In this document: one piece after another, positions 16,522-25,191 of the stretch | How positions within the stretch are numbered: the stretch's first letter is position 1 | How the letters are laid out: every line of letters starts with the position of its first letter | Source: an uncultured Bacteroidota bacterium | GTDB lineage: Bacteria > Bacteroidota > Bacteroidia > Chitinophagales > Chitinophagaceae | Assembly (NCBI GenBank): GCA_903887415.1 | Contig: CAISPO010000053.1 | Coordinates: forward strand, 1 to 38,001 | Reading direction: 5' to 3' | Length of the DNA stretch: 38,001 nt | Notes under the pieces: model-generated | Told to the model about the DNA's origin: nothing | The model's database searches: none | What the model saw: the letters and a program-made list of their open reading frames with translations, nothing else | Program-made: the position numbers and the translations under genes

Positions 16522-18678
16522 ATGGTTAAAACCTATACTTACTGTTGTTTCCTAATTGCTGTTTTATTAGCTACCACAATAAAGGCCCAGACTGTACCTG
16601 CTATAACCGTTGCGAATGCCAAAGAAATAGTTCATATAAATTTCGGTATCGAATTCCTGGAAGATGCGAGTCACAGCATTTCGATAGACAGTGCTAATAC
16701 GAGCAAAGGTTTTAAGACTGTACCATTTGGCGTTCCTAATGAAAAATTTTCCCCGTCAGCATTTTGGTTCCGATTTAGGATAAGAAATGAAACAAACGCG
16801 CCGTACCTGTTGCTCAAACTCTCGAATCCAGCCCTCGATAGTATCGATTATTACGAAGAAATGCGTCCAGGTTCTTTCCGGAGTTATCAAAGCGGGCAGT
16901 CGGTACCTTTCGATCACCGGGAGTATTTAAGCTCAGATTACCTCTTCACAGTGTCGCTTCCCCCGCATACCGAAAAATATGTCTATCTGCGTGTTTATTG
17001 CAACGCTGAGTTATTGTTGCCGCTAACAGCGGGTACCGAACCCGCAATTTTCGCTACGGATAAATACAAGGACATTTTCTGGGGCATCTATATCGGTATC
17101 ATGCTGGCCATGCTTCTTTATAACTGTTTTGTTTACAGCACTACGAGCGATGATAGCTACCTATACTATATCGTCTATGTGCTGACGGTGGTGGTTACGC
17201 AGATAACCATATCGGGTTACGCCTTTCAGTTGCTGTGGCCTAACCAGTTGCTTGTGGCAAAGTACAGCGCCATTTTCAACCCCGTGCTGGCTGGCATAGC
17301 TGCAATCGGGTTCATCCGGAATTTTTTGAAAACAAAAATGTTTCTGCCTAAGTCGGACAAAGTGTTTATTGTTTTTATAGCGCTTTATTGTTTAGGCGCT
17401 ATAGTCGCAGTATGTGGCAACTATACAAAGGGCCTGAACCTTATTGATATGACTGCCGGTGTGCTCTCTATCTATGTGCTGGCTGTAGGCTTTGTGATAA
17501 GCAGGAAGGGGTATCGCCCTGCTGTGTTCTTTATGATTTCCTGGCTGGTGTTCCTGGTAGGTGTTTTCATTTTTGTATTTAAGAACCTGGGTATTCTCCC
17601 TTACAACGCCTATACTATCTATACCATGCCCGTGGGGTCTGCAATGGAAGTATTGCTGCTCTCCTTTGCCCTTGCCGACAGGATAAACCTTCTTAAAAAG
17701 GAGGCGGCGGCGGCGCAGGGCAAAGAACTGCTGGCTGTGCAGGAAAATGAGCGTATTGTACAGGGGCAAAATGTGTTGCTCGAAGGTATGGTAAGCGAAC
17801 GTACGTATGAGTTGGTGTTGTCTAATGAGTCGCTGAACAAAGCGCTGGTAGATCTAAAGGGTGCCCAGTTGCAACTTGTAGAATCAGAGAAAATGGCTTC
17901 GCTGGGTCAGCTTACCGCAGGTATAGCGCACGAGATCAATAACCCGATCAACTTCGCATCATCGAACATAAAGCCGCTGGGCAGGGACGTGCGTATGCTG
18001 CTTGAAGCAATTTCGGAATTTGAAGGAATAATCAATGGGGATGCGGCTGATAATGAAAAACGGGAAAAAGTGCAACGCTACAAGAATGAGATAGATATAG
18101 ATTACCTGAAATCTGAGATCGATGAACTGCTTGTTGGCATTGAAAACGGCGTATCCCGGACTGCAGAAGTAGTGAAGGTGTTGCGCTTGTTTTCCCGGCT
18201 TGATGAAAGCGACTTGAAAACAGTGAATATAAACGAGGGGCTGGATGCCACCCTGGCTTTTGTAAATGAGCGGTTGGGCAATGCTATAAAGATCGATAAA
18301 AGATATGGGCAGTTGCCCATGCTGGACTGCTATTCCGGCAAGATGAACCAGGTGTTCCTGAATATCATATCCAATGCGATTTACGCGATAAAGAAAAAAT
18401 TCGGTGAAGAACCGGGCGGGGTGATAACCATAACCACCGCTGCAGATAAAACCAACATTACTATTAATATCAGTGATAATGGGGCAGGAATGGAGCAAAG
18501 CGTGATGAGCAAAGCCTTTGAGCCATTCTTTACCACTAAACGGGTAGGGGAGGGGGCTGGGTTGGGTTTGTCTATCGCATTTAATACCGTCAGGCAGCAT
18601 AACGGGCAAGTTCAGATTGTTTCCGAATCCGGTGTCGGAACAACAGTAACGATCACATTGCCGCTAAATCGAAAATAG
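16522..18678 (+). CDS. 7TMR-DISM sensor histidine kinase
   Basis: 718 residues: signal peptide (IAVLLATTIKAQ), an extracytoplasmic 7TMR-DISMED2-like carbohydrate-binding-type domain (about 35-170, with SAFWFRFRIRNET), and seven hydrophobic helices (about 185-385, starting IFWGIYIGIMLAMLLYN). A coiled coil follows (about 390-450), then a HisKA-type dimerisation helix with phosphoacceptor His470 in GIAHEINNP. The HATPase_c domain has N-box NIISNAIYAI, G1 DNGAGM, F-box FEPFFTTKR and G2 GAGLGLS. The NP-containing H-box places it in the class with long inserts between H-box and N-box. No receiver domain or neighbouring response regulator is present, so it is an orphan kinase. Own promoter upstream. 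Confidence 0.93.
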   Translation: MVKTYTYCCFLIAVLLATTIKAQTVPAITVANAKEIVHINFGIEFLEDASHSISIDSANTSKGFKTVPFGVPNEKFSPSAFWFRFRIRNETNAPYLLLKLSNPALDSIDYYEEMRPGSFRSYQSGQSVPFDHREYLSSDYLFTVSLPPHTEKYVYLRVYCNAELLLPLTAGTEPAIFATDKYKDIFWGIYIGIMLAMLLYNCFVYSTTSDDSYLYYIVYVLTVVVTQITISGYAFQLLWPNQLLVAKYSAIFNPVLAGIAAIGFIRNFLKTKMFLPKSDKVFIVFIALYCLGAIVAVCGNYTKGLNLIDMTAGVLSIYVLAVGFVISRKGYRPAVFFMISWLVFLVGVFIFVFKNLGILPYNAYTIYTMPVGSAMEVLLLSFALADRINLLKKEAAAAQGKELLAVQENERIVQGQNVLLEGMVSERTYELVLSNESLNKALVDLKGAQLQLVESEKMASLGQLTAGIAHEINNPINFASSNIKPLGRDVRMLLEAISEFEGIINGDAADNEKREKVQRYKNEIDIDYLKSEIDELLVGIENGVSRTAEVVKVLRLFSRLDESDLKTVNINEGLDATLAFVNERLGNAIKIDKRYGQLPMLDCYSGKMNQVFLNIISNAIYAIKKKFGEEPGGVITITTAADKTNITINISDNGAGMEQSVMSKAFEPFFTTKRVGEGAGLGLSIAFNTVRQHNGQVQIVSESGVGTTVTITLPLNRK

Positions 18679-18697
18679 TAGTTTGCGTTTTCCGTAG

Positions 18698-19246
18698 TTA
18701 CATTTTCACATACCCAACATGCAATTCATCTTCATCCGCACTTTCGGTGGGCGATAAATAAATGCGGAAAGCAGCCTTATCATGCGCAGATAGTAATTCG
18801 CCGATCTCATATGCGTCATCCACATCTATGCCATACTTATCATCAACGTGTGATTCTGCACCCTTGAATCCCGTGTGTTTATAGAATACAGTTTGAGTGG
18901 CCATTCTTACCGCCGCGCCTTTATCCGGCGCAGCAACAACGATCTTGTAATGATATTCCTCCATGTCGGCGGGTTTATAACCGCCCAGGTTTATGAAGTA
19001 TAGCCTCATTGGTTCTGTTATAGTTTTATCTCCAGCCGCCCGCTGCCTTATAGCTATCCTGTATCCATTCGCAACGCACACTTCGCGCCATGAGTCTATA
19101 TGAACCCTGCCCTCAGGCCAGTAGGCCTTTATAGCCGGTACAAGTACTTCAATAGTTGGCGCTATGCCAAAAAATATATCATGCTGTTCTATCGCCCGTC
19201 CAGGAGGTGTGCAGCCAAGAAGTACCATAAATAATTTCTGTTCCAA
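18698..19246 (-). CDS. DUF1543 domain protein
   Basis: About 182 residues. It has two related halves typical of DUF1543 proteins: KLFMVLLGCTPPGRAIEQHDIFFGIA with HIDSWREV and ANGYRIAI, then a second half MRLYFINLGGYKP...EYHYKIVVAA with HVDDKYGIDVDD. The start is uncertain. A TTG at 19246 gives MEQKLFMVLLG, preserving the first beta strand found in homologues; the first ATG is 19228, and another TTG at 19288 is also in frame. The function of DUF1543 is unknown. It converges on the sensor kinase gene, with only 19 bases between stops. Confidence 0.8.
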   Translation of the reverse strand: MEQKLFMVLLGCTPPGRAIEQHDIFFGIAPTIEVLVPAIKAYWPEGRVHIDSWREVCVANGYRIAIRQRAAGDKTITEPMRLYFINLGGYKPADMEEYHYKIVVAAPDKGAAVRMATQTVFYKHTGFKGAESHVDDKYGIDVDDAYEIGELLSAHDKAAFRIYLSPTESADEDELHVGYVKM

Positions 19247-19288
19247 CGAATAATAATTTGGAGTGAAATTACTGATTTTGAAGAGCAA

Positions 19289-19862
19289 AAAATTTGTCGC
19301 AAATTATATTTTGTGTTTCAAAACATCGCCTGCACCTGGGTTTCGCTACAATAGTGGGGATGTTATTGCCACAAGCATAGATTACTCCATATGAAGCGCA
19401 GCTTAACTCTTTGCCGCCAAAGAAGATTTTTTCCGCTCAAGCAAATACTAAAAGCAGCCAGTAATATTTCTCTGCAAATATTAGACAGAAAGCATACTGG
19501 TATAGCTTTCAGCCATTCAGGTTGATTTATTATTCGGCACATCATTTTTTATTGCAAAATTGGAATTCCTATTTTCTATCGCCTGAGCGGTTCTGAAATA
19601 TAGCTCCACGGCACGGTTATTGGACAAGAATAGCGTCACCTTCACTTATTGAGCTATAGTCAACACTGCTAAGGAATTGCAGGTCATAGTTCGCAATTAT
19701 CCCAATCATTACTGGTCAACACAAATGTAGAAACAGCGGCCCCGCGGGCTTTTACGTGCATGATACAGATCACTTTCAATAATGATTGAGGTCAGGCGTC
19801 ACACCCGCACAGACACGCACCTTTGCAATAAGAACATCCTTTATACCAAAAACAAAAAAAAC
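19289..19862. other. 574-bp intergenic region without a supported gene
   Basis: I see no convincing coding region here; the 44-60-residue ORFs present have no recognisable motif or initiation signal. Near the right edge, CACCTTTG at 19818-19825 matches TAnnTTTG in seven of eight positions. It lies 37 bases before the alcohol dehydrogenase ATG, so it is a candidate promoter for the downstream operon. Confidence 0.5.
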
Positions 19863-20924
19863 ATGAAAGCATTAGTTTATCACGGCCCCGGCAAGAAAGC
19901 ATGGGAAGAAAAACCAAAACCGGTAATAAAGGAAACAACGGATGCCGTTGTTAAAATCCTGAAAACAACCATTTGCGGCACCGACCTGCACATTATGAAA
20001 GGCGACCTGCCGGAAGTTGCAGAGGGTAGGATCATAGGGCATGAAGGGGTAGGTATAGTTGAAGAGGTGGGCAGTTCTGTCAGCAGTTTTAAAAAGGGTG
20101 ACCATGTTATTATATCGTGTGTCACCTCCTGCGGCAAATGCGAATACTGCAAGCGCGGCATGTACTCGCACTGCACCGATGGCGGCTGGATACTTGGTTA
20201 TATGATCGATGGATGCCAGGCCGAATATGTGCGGATACCTCATGCAGATAACAGTATGTACCATATCCCTGCTGGCGCTGATGAAGAAGCCCTGGTAATG
20301 CTGAGTGACATTTTGCCTACTGGTTTTGAATGTGGCGTGCTAAACGGACAGGTAAAACCAGGTGATGTAATAGCCATCATAGGCGCAGGCCCTGTGGGTA
20401 TGGCTGCATTACTCACATCACAGTTTTATACGCCTGCGGAAATTATTGTAATAGATACAGACGATAACCGGCTTGCTGTTGCGAAGACTTTCGGAGCAAC
20501 CCAAACGATCAACAGCGCTGATGGGAAAGCTGTGGAAAAAGTAATGGAGCTGACAAATAACAGAGGTGTGGACGTGGCCATTGAGGCCGTAGGTCTTGCC
20601 GTAACATTTGAAATGTGTGAAGCGATCATTGGCCCTGGCGGACATATTGCCAATATCGGTGTTCACGGAAAGAGCGTGACGCTGCACCTGGAAACACTAT
20701 GGTCTAAAAACATCACCATCACTACCCGCCTTGTGGATACAGTTACTACGGCTATGTTGTTCAAAACTGTTCAGTCAGGAAAGATACAGCCGAAGAAACT
20801 GATAACACACCATTTCAAGCTGGATCAGATCATTGAGGCGTACGATACGTTCGGGAACGCCGCAAACGAAAAGGCGCTGAAGGTGATATTGGAAAGCCAT
20901 ACAGAGACAAGGAAAAGGCAGTAG
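19863..20924 (+). CDS. Zinc-dependent alcohol dehydrogenase (MDR family)
   Basis: 353 residues from the ATG at 19863 (MKALVYHGPGKKAWEEKPKP). Catalytic zinc ligands: Cys in TTICGTDLH and GHEG. Structural zinc cysteines: SCGKCEYCKRGMYSHC. Rossmann motif IGAGPVGMAALL, followed by acidic strand end VIDTDDNR indicating NAD(H) preference. The C-terminal region ITHHFKLDQIIEAYDTFG is typical of the medium-chain secondary alcohol dehydrogenase group. A farther in-frame ATG at 19782 gives an unrelated leader and is rejected. It is the first gene of a compact seven-gene same-strand cluster. The substrate cannot be told from sequence. Confidence 0.92.
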   Translation: MKALVYHGPGKKAWEEKPKPVIKETTDAVVKILKTTICGTDLHIMKGDLPEVAEGRIIGHEGVGIVEEVGSSVSSFKKGDHVIISCVTSCGKCEYCKRGMYSHCTDGGWILGYMIDGCQAEYVRIPHADNSMYHIPAGADEEALVMLSDILPTGFECGVLNGQVKPGDVIAIIGAGPVGMAALLTSQFYTPAEIIVIDTDDNRLAVAKTFGATQTINSADGKAVEKVMELTNNRGVDVAIEAVGLAVTFEMCEAIIGPGGHIANIGVHGKSVTLHLETLWSKNITITTRLVDTVTTAMLFKTVQSGKIQPKKLITHHFKLDQIIEAYDTFGNAANEKALKVILESHTETRKRQ

Positions 20925-20945
20925 TCATTCATAAAATATAAAATC

Positions 20946-21353
20946 ATGAAGAAAGTAATCATATCAGGATTGACAGCCGGTATAATATTGTTAATACTCA
21001 GTGTGCTTGGTTTGTATGCAACGATCTGGTTTTTGCCAGGCCTTGCTGCACAATATTTCGATCCGGCGTTTAATTCAGAGTCTGGCAGGATCATGTTATA
21101 CTATATCCATCCTTTCATTGTCAGCATGGCGCTATCGTGGTTCTGGAACCGGTTTAAGGGTACGCTCACTGGTTCTTTCATTACGCGCGGCATCGAGTTC
21201 GGGCTGATCTATACGTTGATAGCCACACTGCCCATGATGGTGCTCATATACAGTGCAATGAGCGTATCGCTGGCAATAGTCACTACATGGTTTGCACTTG
21301 CATTACTGCAGGGAACCATCGCAGGCCTGGTATTTGAAAAAATGAATCCATAA
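20946..21353 (+). CDS. Four-helix membrane protein, unknown function
   Basis: 135 residues with about four hydrophobic segments (ISGLTAGIILLILSVLGLYATIWFL, MLYYIHPFIVSMALSWFW, FGLIYTLIATLPMMVLIYSAM, VTTWFALALLQGTIAGLVF). There is no catalytic motif. It begins 21 bases after the alcohol dehydrogenase stop and ends 18 bases before the YceI gene, consistent with operon membership. I do not recognise a named family. Confidence 0.75.
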   Translation: MKKVIISGLTAGIILLILSVLGLYATIWFLPGLAAQYFDPAFNSESGRIMLYYIHPFIVSMALSWFWNRFKGTLTGSFITRGIEFGLIYTLIATLPMMVLIYSAMSVSLAIVTTWFALALLQGTIAGLVFEKMNP

Positions 21354-21371
21354 ATAAATCAAACAAAGAAC

Positions 21372-21956
21372 ATGAAATTGTTTAAATCTTTTTTGCTCAT
21401 AACGGCTACAGCTTTGCTTACCAGTGCAGGCACTGTTGTTAATATATATACGCTGTCCAAAAGTTATACGGTAAGCATACATGGTACCTCCAATCTGCAT
21501 GACTGGGACGAAAATGTTGTGACTGTGACCGGCGATGGATCGGTGGACTGGAACGGTGACGCAAGTTTCGACCTCAATGCATTGAATATAAAAATGGATG
21601 TGCACTCCATAAAAAGTACAGAAGGGTCTATGATGGACAAAAACACTTATAAAGCGCTGAAAGCAGATGACCATCCGGAGATAACATTCGCATTGCTTAC
21701 TCCTGTGAAGGCTATCCCTGTTGGCTCACATACTATAGCCGCTAAGATCAATCTTTCTATTGCCGGTGTGACCAAGGCAATTGATATGTCGGTAACAGCC
21801 GTAGCCACAGCGCATGGGAATATAGAGTTTGAGGGGACTAAAACAATAAAGATGACCGATTACGGTGTGAAGCCGCCTGTAGCTCTTTTAGGAACCATGA
21901 GAACAGGCGATGATATTACTATACATTTTAAAACAGTTTTTGCAGTAACCAAGTAA
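21372..21956 (+). CDS. YceI family protein (exported lipocalin-like)
   Basis: 194 residues with an N-terminal signal peptide (FLLITATALLTSAG). The YceI pattern is SKSYTVSIHGTSNLHDWDENVVTVTG, LNALNIKMDVHSIKSTEGSMMDKNTYKALKADDHPEITFAL, then TIAAKINLSIAGVTKAIDM, and the C-terminal MTDYGVKPPVALLGTMRTGDDITIHF. YceI proteins bind amphiphiles such as polyisoprenoids or quinones in a beta-barrel in the periplasm. It is third in the cluster, directly before a porin-like barrel. Confidence 0.92.
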   Translation: MKLFKSFLLITATALLTSAGTVVNIYTLSKSYTVSIHGTSNLHDWDENVVTVTGDGSVDWNGDASFDLNALNIKMDVHSIKSTEGSMMDKNTYKALKADDHPEITFALLTPVKAIPVGSHTIAAKINLSIAGVTKAIDMSVTAVATAHGNIEFEGTKTIKMTDYGVKPPVALLGTMRTGDDITIHFKTVFAVTK

Positions 21957-21989
21957 TCTATTTTATAAACACATAAAAACAGAAATACA

Positions 21990-23357
21990 ATGAGAGATTC
22001 GACTAAACTATTTCAAAGATTTACAGTAGTTATTATGCTGATGATCGGCTCTTCGGCAATGGCCCAAAAGCAGGACATGCAATATTTTCGCTATAACGAT
22101 AAAAATGGCCTCAATGTATTTGAAACTGCCAAAGGTGACACTACTCCCTTTAATCATTTGAAGGTAAAAGTAGGTGGCAATTTTGAGCAGAGTTTCCAGA
22201 TGCTGCGGGACCAGAATACCGCTGTTCCAATGACCCAGGCCGGCTTTGCCGGAAATGTGAACAGCCTCATGCCGCTTACAAATGGTTTTGACCTGGCTAT
22301 GGCCAACCTGGTGATTGATGCACAGCTAGCCGATGGTATCCGCGTTGACCTGACTATATATCTGGCTTCAAGGCACCATGAAGATACATGGGTAAAAGGA
22401 GGTTATATCCAGTTTGATAAGCTTGCTTTTATGCATAGCGGCCTGATCGATAAAATAATGAAAAGTGTCACTATCAAAGTCGGGCAGTTTGATGTGGACT
22501 ATGGCGACCAGCATTATAGGAGAACAGATGGCGGTAACACGATTTATAATCCCTTCGTAGAAAACTATATCATGGATGAATTTGCAACCGAGATCGGAGG
22601 CGAGATCTATTATCATCACAAATCAGGTTTGTTTGCAATGGGCGGTATATCTAACGGTGAGCTTGATCCGACAATTGTAGCGCCTGTTAAAATTGATTCC
22701 TCAACCGGTCAGGTGAATAAGTATATGGCTGCTTTCCACGGAAAGCTGGGTTACGACAAGCAGTTGAATAAGAGTTTCCGGCTTAGGGTGTCTGGCTCAT
22801 ATTATGGAGATCACAGCGCCAACAGCAATACTTTATTTGGAGGTGATCGTACAGGCTCTCATTACTACGATGTAATGGAAAATCAAAATGTAGCCAATGG
22901 TACTACACTCTCCAACGCTAACGATTATAGCCCGTTTTCCGGAAGGTATAATCCCGGCTTCAGTGAAGAGGTCAATGCTTTTATGGGTAACTTGTTCCTA
23001 AATTACAGGGGCCTGGAATTCTTTGGTACATATGAGAGCGCAAAAGGCAGGAGCATCATTGAGGCCACCCAGCGTCAGGCAACACAATATGCCGCTGACT
23101 TGATCTACAGGTTCCCGGAGCGCAACAAGAATTTTTGGGTAGGCCTTCGTTACAATTCAGTAACTGCTGCTGTTCATGGTTACACAACAGATATTGTCAT
23201 CAACCGCGAAGTAGGCTCTATAGGCTGGTTCGTTACCAAAAACATTACCATGAAAGTAGAGTATGTGAACCAGGTTTATCTCAACTACCCGGTTAATAAT
23301 GTACTTAATGGCGGTCAGTTTGAAGGTGCAATGGTGGAAGCTGCAATTGGGTTTTAA
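21990..23357 (+). CDS. Porin-like outer membrane beta-barrel protein
   Basis: 455 residues: signal peptide (VVIMLMIGSSAMAQ), then alternating amphipathic strands rich in Tyr, Gly and Asn through to a C-terminal aromatic residue (MVEAAIGF), the outer-membrane barrel signature. Motifs such as LKVKVGGNFEQSFQ, VTIKVGQFDVDYGDQHYRRTDGG and FWVGLRYNSVT resemble phosphate-selective-porin-like Bacteroidota proteins, where an xxGQFDxxYGDxxxRR segment follows the first strands. It is fourth in the cluster and probably provides the outer-membrane route or anchor for the module. Substrate unknown. Confidence 0.82.
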   Translation: MRDSTKLFQRFTVVIMLMIGSSAMAQKQDMQYFRYNDKNGLNVFETAKGDTTPFNHLKVKVGGNFEQSFQMLRDQNTAVPMTQAGFAGNVNSLMPLTNGFDLAMANLVIDAQLADGIRVDLTIYLASRHHEDTWVKGGYIQFDKLAFMHSGLIDKIMKSVTIKVGQFDVDYGDQHYRRTDGGNTIYNPFVENYIMDEFATEIGGEIYYHHKSGLFAMGGISNGELDPTIVAPVKIDSSTGQVNKYMAAFHGKLGYDKQLNKSFRLRVSGSYYGDHSANSNTLFGGDRTGSHYYDVMENQNVANGTTLSNANDYSPFSGRYNPGFSEEVNAFMGNLFLNYRGLEFFGTYESAKGRSIIEATQRQATQYAADLIYRFPERNKNFWVGLRYNSVTAAVHGYTTDIVINREVGSIGWFVTKNITMKVEYVNQVYLNYPVNNVLNGGQFEGAMVEAAIGF

Positions 23358-23370
23358 TTATCTCAAACAA

Positions 23371-23496
23371 ATGAATAATGCTAAAATATACAGGCCGCCA
23401 CCCTATAAAAAAGATAGACAGATCATTCATTTCATCCTTATGGGTATATGTTTTGTAGTGATTATCGCGGGGGTACTGGTTTACATTAACCGGTAA
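23371..23496 (+). CDS. 41-aa single-pass membrane protein
   Basis: 41 residues: a basic cytoplasmic head (MNNAKIYRPPPYKKDRQ), one TM helix (IHFILMGICFVVIIAGVLVYI) and an NR tail. It starts 13 bases after the porin stop and ends 4 bases before the next gene, so it sits as an operon member despite its size. A longer in-frame reading from 23299 lies inside the porin gene and is unlikely. It could be a small subunit of a membrane complex with the DUF1360-like protein. Confidence 0.65.
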   Translation: MNNAKIYRPPPYKKDRQIIHFILMGICFVVIIAGVLVYINR

Positions 23497-23500
23497 TTTT

Positions 23501-23884
23501 ATGACGTTGTGTTCACAGATCGTTTGGCTTTTCGTTTTGGCAATACCTATTGCGTGTGTTTCATGGACGGTGACTCACGAAGAGGTGTTTAAAGAACCGC
23601 GGGAATTTTGTGTAAACAAGTGTAAGACCGGCAAAGCGGCCTTGACAAGGAAGTTTTTCTACCTGTTTACTTGTGAGTATTGCTTTAGTCATTATGTCAC
23701 TATTGCATTTCTTCTGCTCACCGGTTACCATTTATTGCTTGCTGACTGGCGCGGATATATAATAGCAGGCTTTTCATTAGTGTGGATCGCCAACATTTAT
23801 ATGAGCCTGTTTGGCTTTATTAAGCAGGACATTAAGAAAGAGAAGATCGAAATTGCTGAAATAGAGAAAAAGACAAAGGAATGA
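23501..23884 (+). CDS. DUF1360-like membrane protein
   Basis: 127 residues with an N-terminal TM helix (IVWLFVLAIPIACVSWTVT), EVFKEPREFCVNKC, a CEYCFSHYV motif and two further TM helices. It ends in a charged coiled tail (KKEKIEIAEIEKKTKE). The CxxC-S-(H/Y)W-type motif after an EPxRE segment matches DUF1360 proteins. Cysteine pairs suggest metal binding or redox activity, but no role is established. Its end overlaps the next gene by four bases (ATGA). Confidence 0.8.
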   Translation: MTLCSQIVWLFVLAIPIACVSWTVTHEEVFKEPREFCVNKCKTGKAALTRKFFYLFTCEYCFSHYVTIAFLLLTGYHLLLADWRGYIIAGFSLVWIANIYMSLFGFIKQDIKKEKIEIAEIEKKTKE

Positions 23885-24096
23885 GCAGTGCATTTGTAAA
23901 AGAAAGCGAAGAGCAGTGGTTGCATGATATTCCACCCACATTAAACGCGCTTATCGTTTACCTTACGAGAGAAAACAATGGTGTGCGCGTTTATGAGAAA
24001 AGCAGTGATAGAGACAAGGATGGAGTTGTATTGCATAATATGAGCAATGGATTATCATATAAAATAGATAAGAACAATACCTGGGCTATAGTTTGA
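23881..24096 (+). CDS. 71-aa hypothetical protein, last gene of the cluster
   Basis: 71 residues (MSSAFVKESEEQWLHDIPPTL...), soluble, with conserved-looking LNALIVYLTRENNGVRVYE and a C-terminal GLSYKIDKNNTWAIV. I do not recognise a family. Its ATG overlaps the stop of the DUF1360-like gene (ATGA), which strongly supports expression in the same operon. A hairpin at 24204-24225 terminates the unit. Confidence 0.7.
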   Translation: MSSAFVKESEEQWLHDIPPTLNALIVYLTRENNGVRVYEKSSDRDKDGVVLHNMSNGLSYKIDKNNTWAIV

Positions 24097-24131
24097 TGGT
24101 TTTAACAACACTCCATTTGTAATAAACACTG

Positions 24132-24159
24132 GTAGCGATGCCATGAATGGCGTCTCTAC
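24132..24159. repeat. REP-like imperfect palindrome
   Basis: GTAGCGATGCCAT and ATGGCGTCTCTAC pair around a 2-base loop with one mismatch and one wobble. It resembles the dispersed GTAGAGACGCC...GGCGTCTCTAC palindromes found between genes in many Bacteroidota. It is a single copy in this window. Confidence 0.5.
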
Positions 24160-24203
24160 GAACGTCAGATGATAGGTTTTTGTTGATACGTGCGAACATA
24201 AAT

Positions 24204-24225
24204 AAAGGGGCCAATCGGCCCCTTT
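24204..24225. terminator. Bidirectional terminator between convergent units
   Basis: AAAGGGGCC / GGCCCCTTT form a 9-bp stem with an AATC loop. A/T-rich flanks on both sides allow function for the plus-strand operon ending at 24096 and the minus-strand small gene ending at 24257. Confidence 0.75.
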
Positions 24226-24256
24226 AAGCAATTTACACTTTTCAATAAGGTTGTTA

Positions 24257-24427
24257 CTATTTTCTTCCTTGCGGAGTATCTTTCCGGCCCAGGGTGTTTT
24301 TATCGCCCTTCCTGGAAGTGCCGCGCTGTTCTTCTTGTGGCAGTTCCTGATTCTTGTTTTTTAATTTTTCGTCTTGGTTTTGCTGGCGGGCATCTTGTTG
24401 CTGGCCCTGATTCTTATTCTGTACCAT
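24257..24427 (-). CDS. 56-aa hydrophilic Gln/Lys-rich protein
   Basis: 56 residues from the ATG at 24427 (MVQNKNQGQQQDARQQNQ). It is nearly free of hydrophobic residues, rich in Q, N, K, E and R, and ends GDKNTLGRKDTPQGRK. The composition suggests an intrinsically disordered, possibly stress-related or nucleic-acid-associated protein. Short disordered proteins like this are frequent in Bacteroidota, but I cannot name a family. A terminator follows the stop. A TTG-started extension to 24463 adds a hydrophobic head and is less likely. Confidence 0.5.
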   Translation of the reverse strand: MVQNKNQGQQQDARQQNQDEKLKNKNQELPQEEQRGTSRKGDKNTLGRKDTPQGRK

Positions 24428-24602
24428 AACACTAAATTTTATTACGGTATAAGCTAACAACATTGTGCCACAATGAATAAGCGTTTTGGCATTATAAATG
24501 GCATTGTGAAATAATTGGTTGGCTCTTTAACAAAAAGAAACGATAAAACGCAGTGTTGATTTTTTTACACAAATAGGAGCCAGGTAACTCATGCTACTTC
24601 AC

Positions 24603-24654
24603 CCTCTCCTTTCGGAGCTTACGCTAGGGAAGGAGCGAAGCTCGTGGGGAGAGG
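24603..24654. repeat. Intergenic hairpin repeat (CCTCTCC...GGAGAGG)
   Basis: The outer arms CCTCTCC and GGAGAGG and the inner arms GAGCTT and AAGCTC, with CGC/GCG inside, form a long interrupted hairpin. It is of the CCCTCTCC...GGAGAGGG type common as dispersed repeats in this phylum. The last ten or so codons of the GNAT gene are encoded by it. Confidence 0.5.
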
Positions 24655-25187
24655 TCCTCCCATTCACATCTAGTGATCCGGAACACATCCACTTCAAGCC
24701 CGCGCCACATACCGCCTTTTTCGCTGAGGGTCATGCCATTGCGCATCGCTACGCTTTTAGAAGGAAGGTTTAGCGGATGGATTATGGATACTATAGAGTC
24801 GGCTATGTTGTTTTCAAAACCATAATCCCGGAACTTTTGCGCTGCTTCAGATGCATAACCCTTGCCCCAGTGCCTGCGTAGCAAATGATATCCTACTTCT
24901 GTTTCGCTGTTCCCGCTTACTTCCTGTATCATCAGTCCGCACATACCTATTAATTCGCCTGTTTCTTTGTGTATCAAAGCCTGCATGCCCAACCGGTTTT
25001 CGGCGTATCTTTTCAATACATAACCTACCCATTCCTCTGCGCGCTCTTCATTAGATAGCATGGAGGGATTAAGTATAAAAGTGCAGTTTACCGGGTCTGC
25101 GAAGAATTCGGTCCACAGTGCGGCGTCTTCCGGCACTACAAATCTTGTGATTAGCCTTGCGGTCTCTAATCCATCAGTGTACTTCAT
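24624..25187 (-). CDS. GNAT family N-acetyltransferase (RimJ/RimL-like)
   Basis: 187 residues. It starts LETARLITRFVVPEDA, the RimJ/RimL (Acetyltransf_3) signature. It then shows GELIGMCGLMIQE, TEVGYHLLRRHWGKGYASEAAQKFRDYGF (the acetyl-CoA pyrophosphate loop R-x-x-G-x-G/A is RHWGKGYA), and NLPSKSVAMRNGM. The acceptor substrate is unknown. The C-terminal EDLSPRASLLP is encoded by the hairpin repeat at 24603-24654, so the natural stop appears to have been replaced or extended by the repeat. Four bases separate it from the DUF1003 gene upstream. Confidence 0.9.
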   Translation of the reverse strand: MKYTDGLETARLITRFVVPEDAALWTEFFADPVNCTFILNPSMLSNEERAEEWVGYVLKRYAENRLGMQALIHKETGELIGMCGLMIQEVSGNSETEVGYHLLRRHWGKGYASEAAQKFRDYGFENNIADSIVSIIHPLNLPSKSVAMRNGMTLSEKGGMWRGLEVDVFRITRCEWEDLSPRASLLP

Positions 25188-25191
25188 TTCC

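Noticed and set aside
19363-19545. 60-residue minus-strand ORF in the intergenic region
   Set aside because: No motif, no initiation signal, no operon context.
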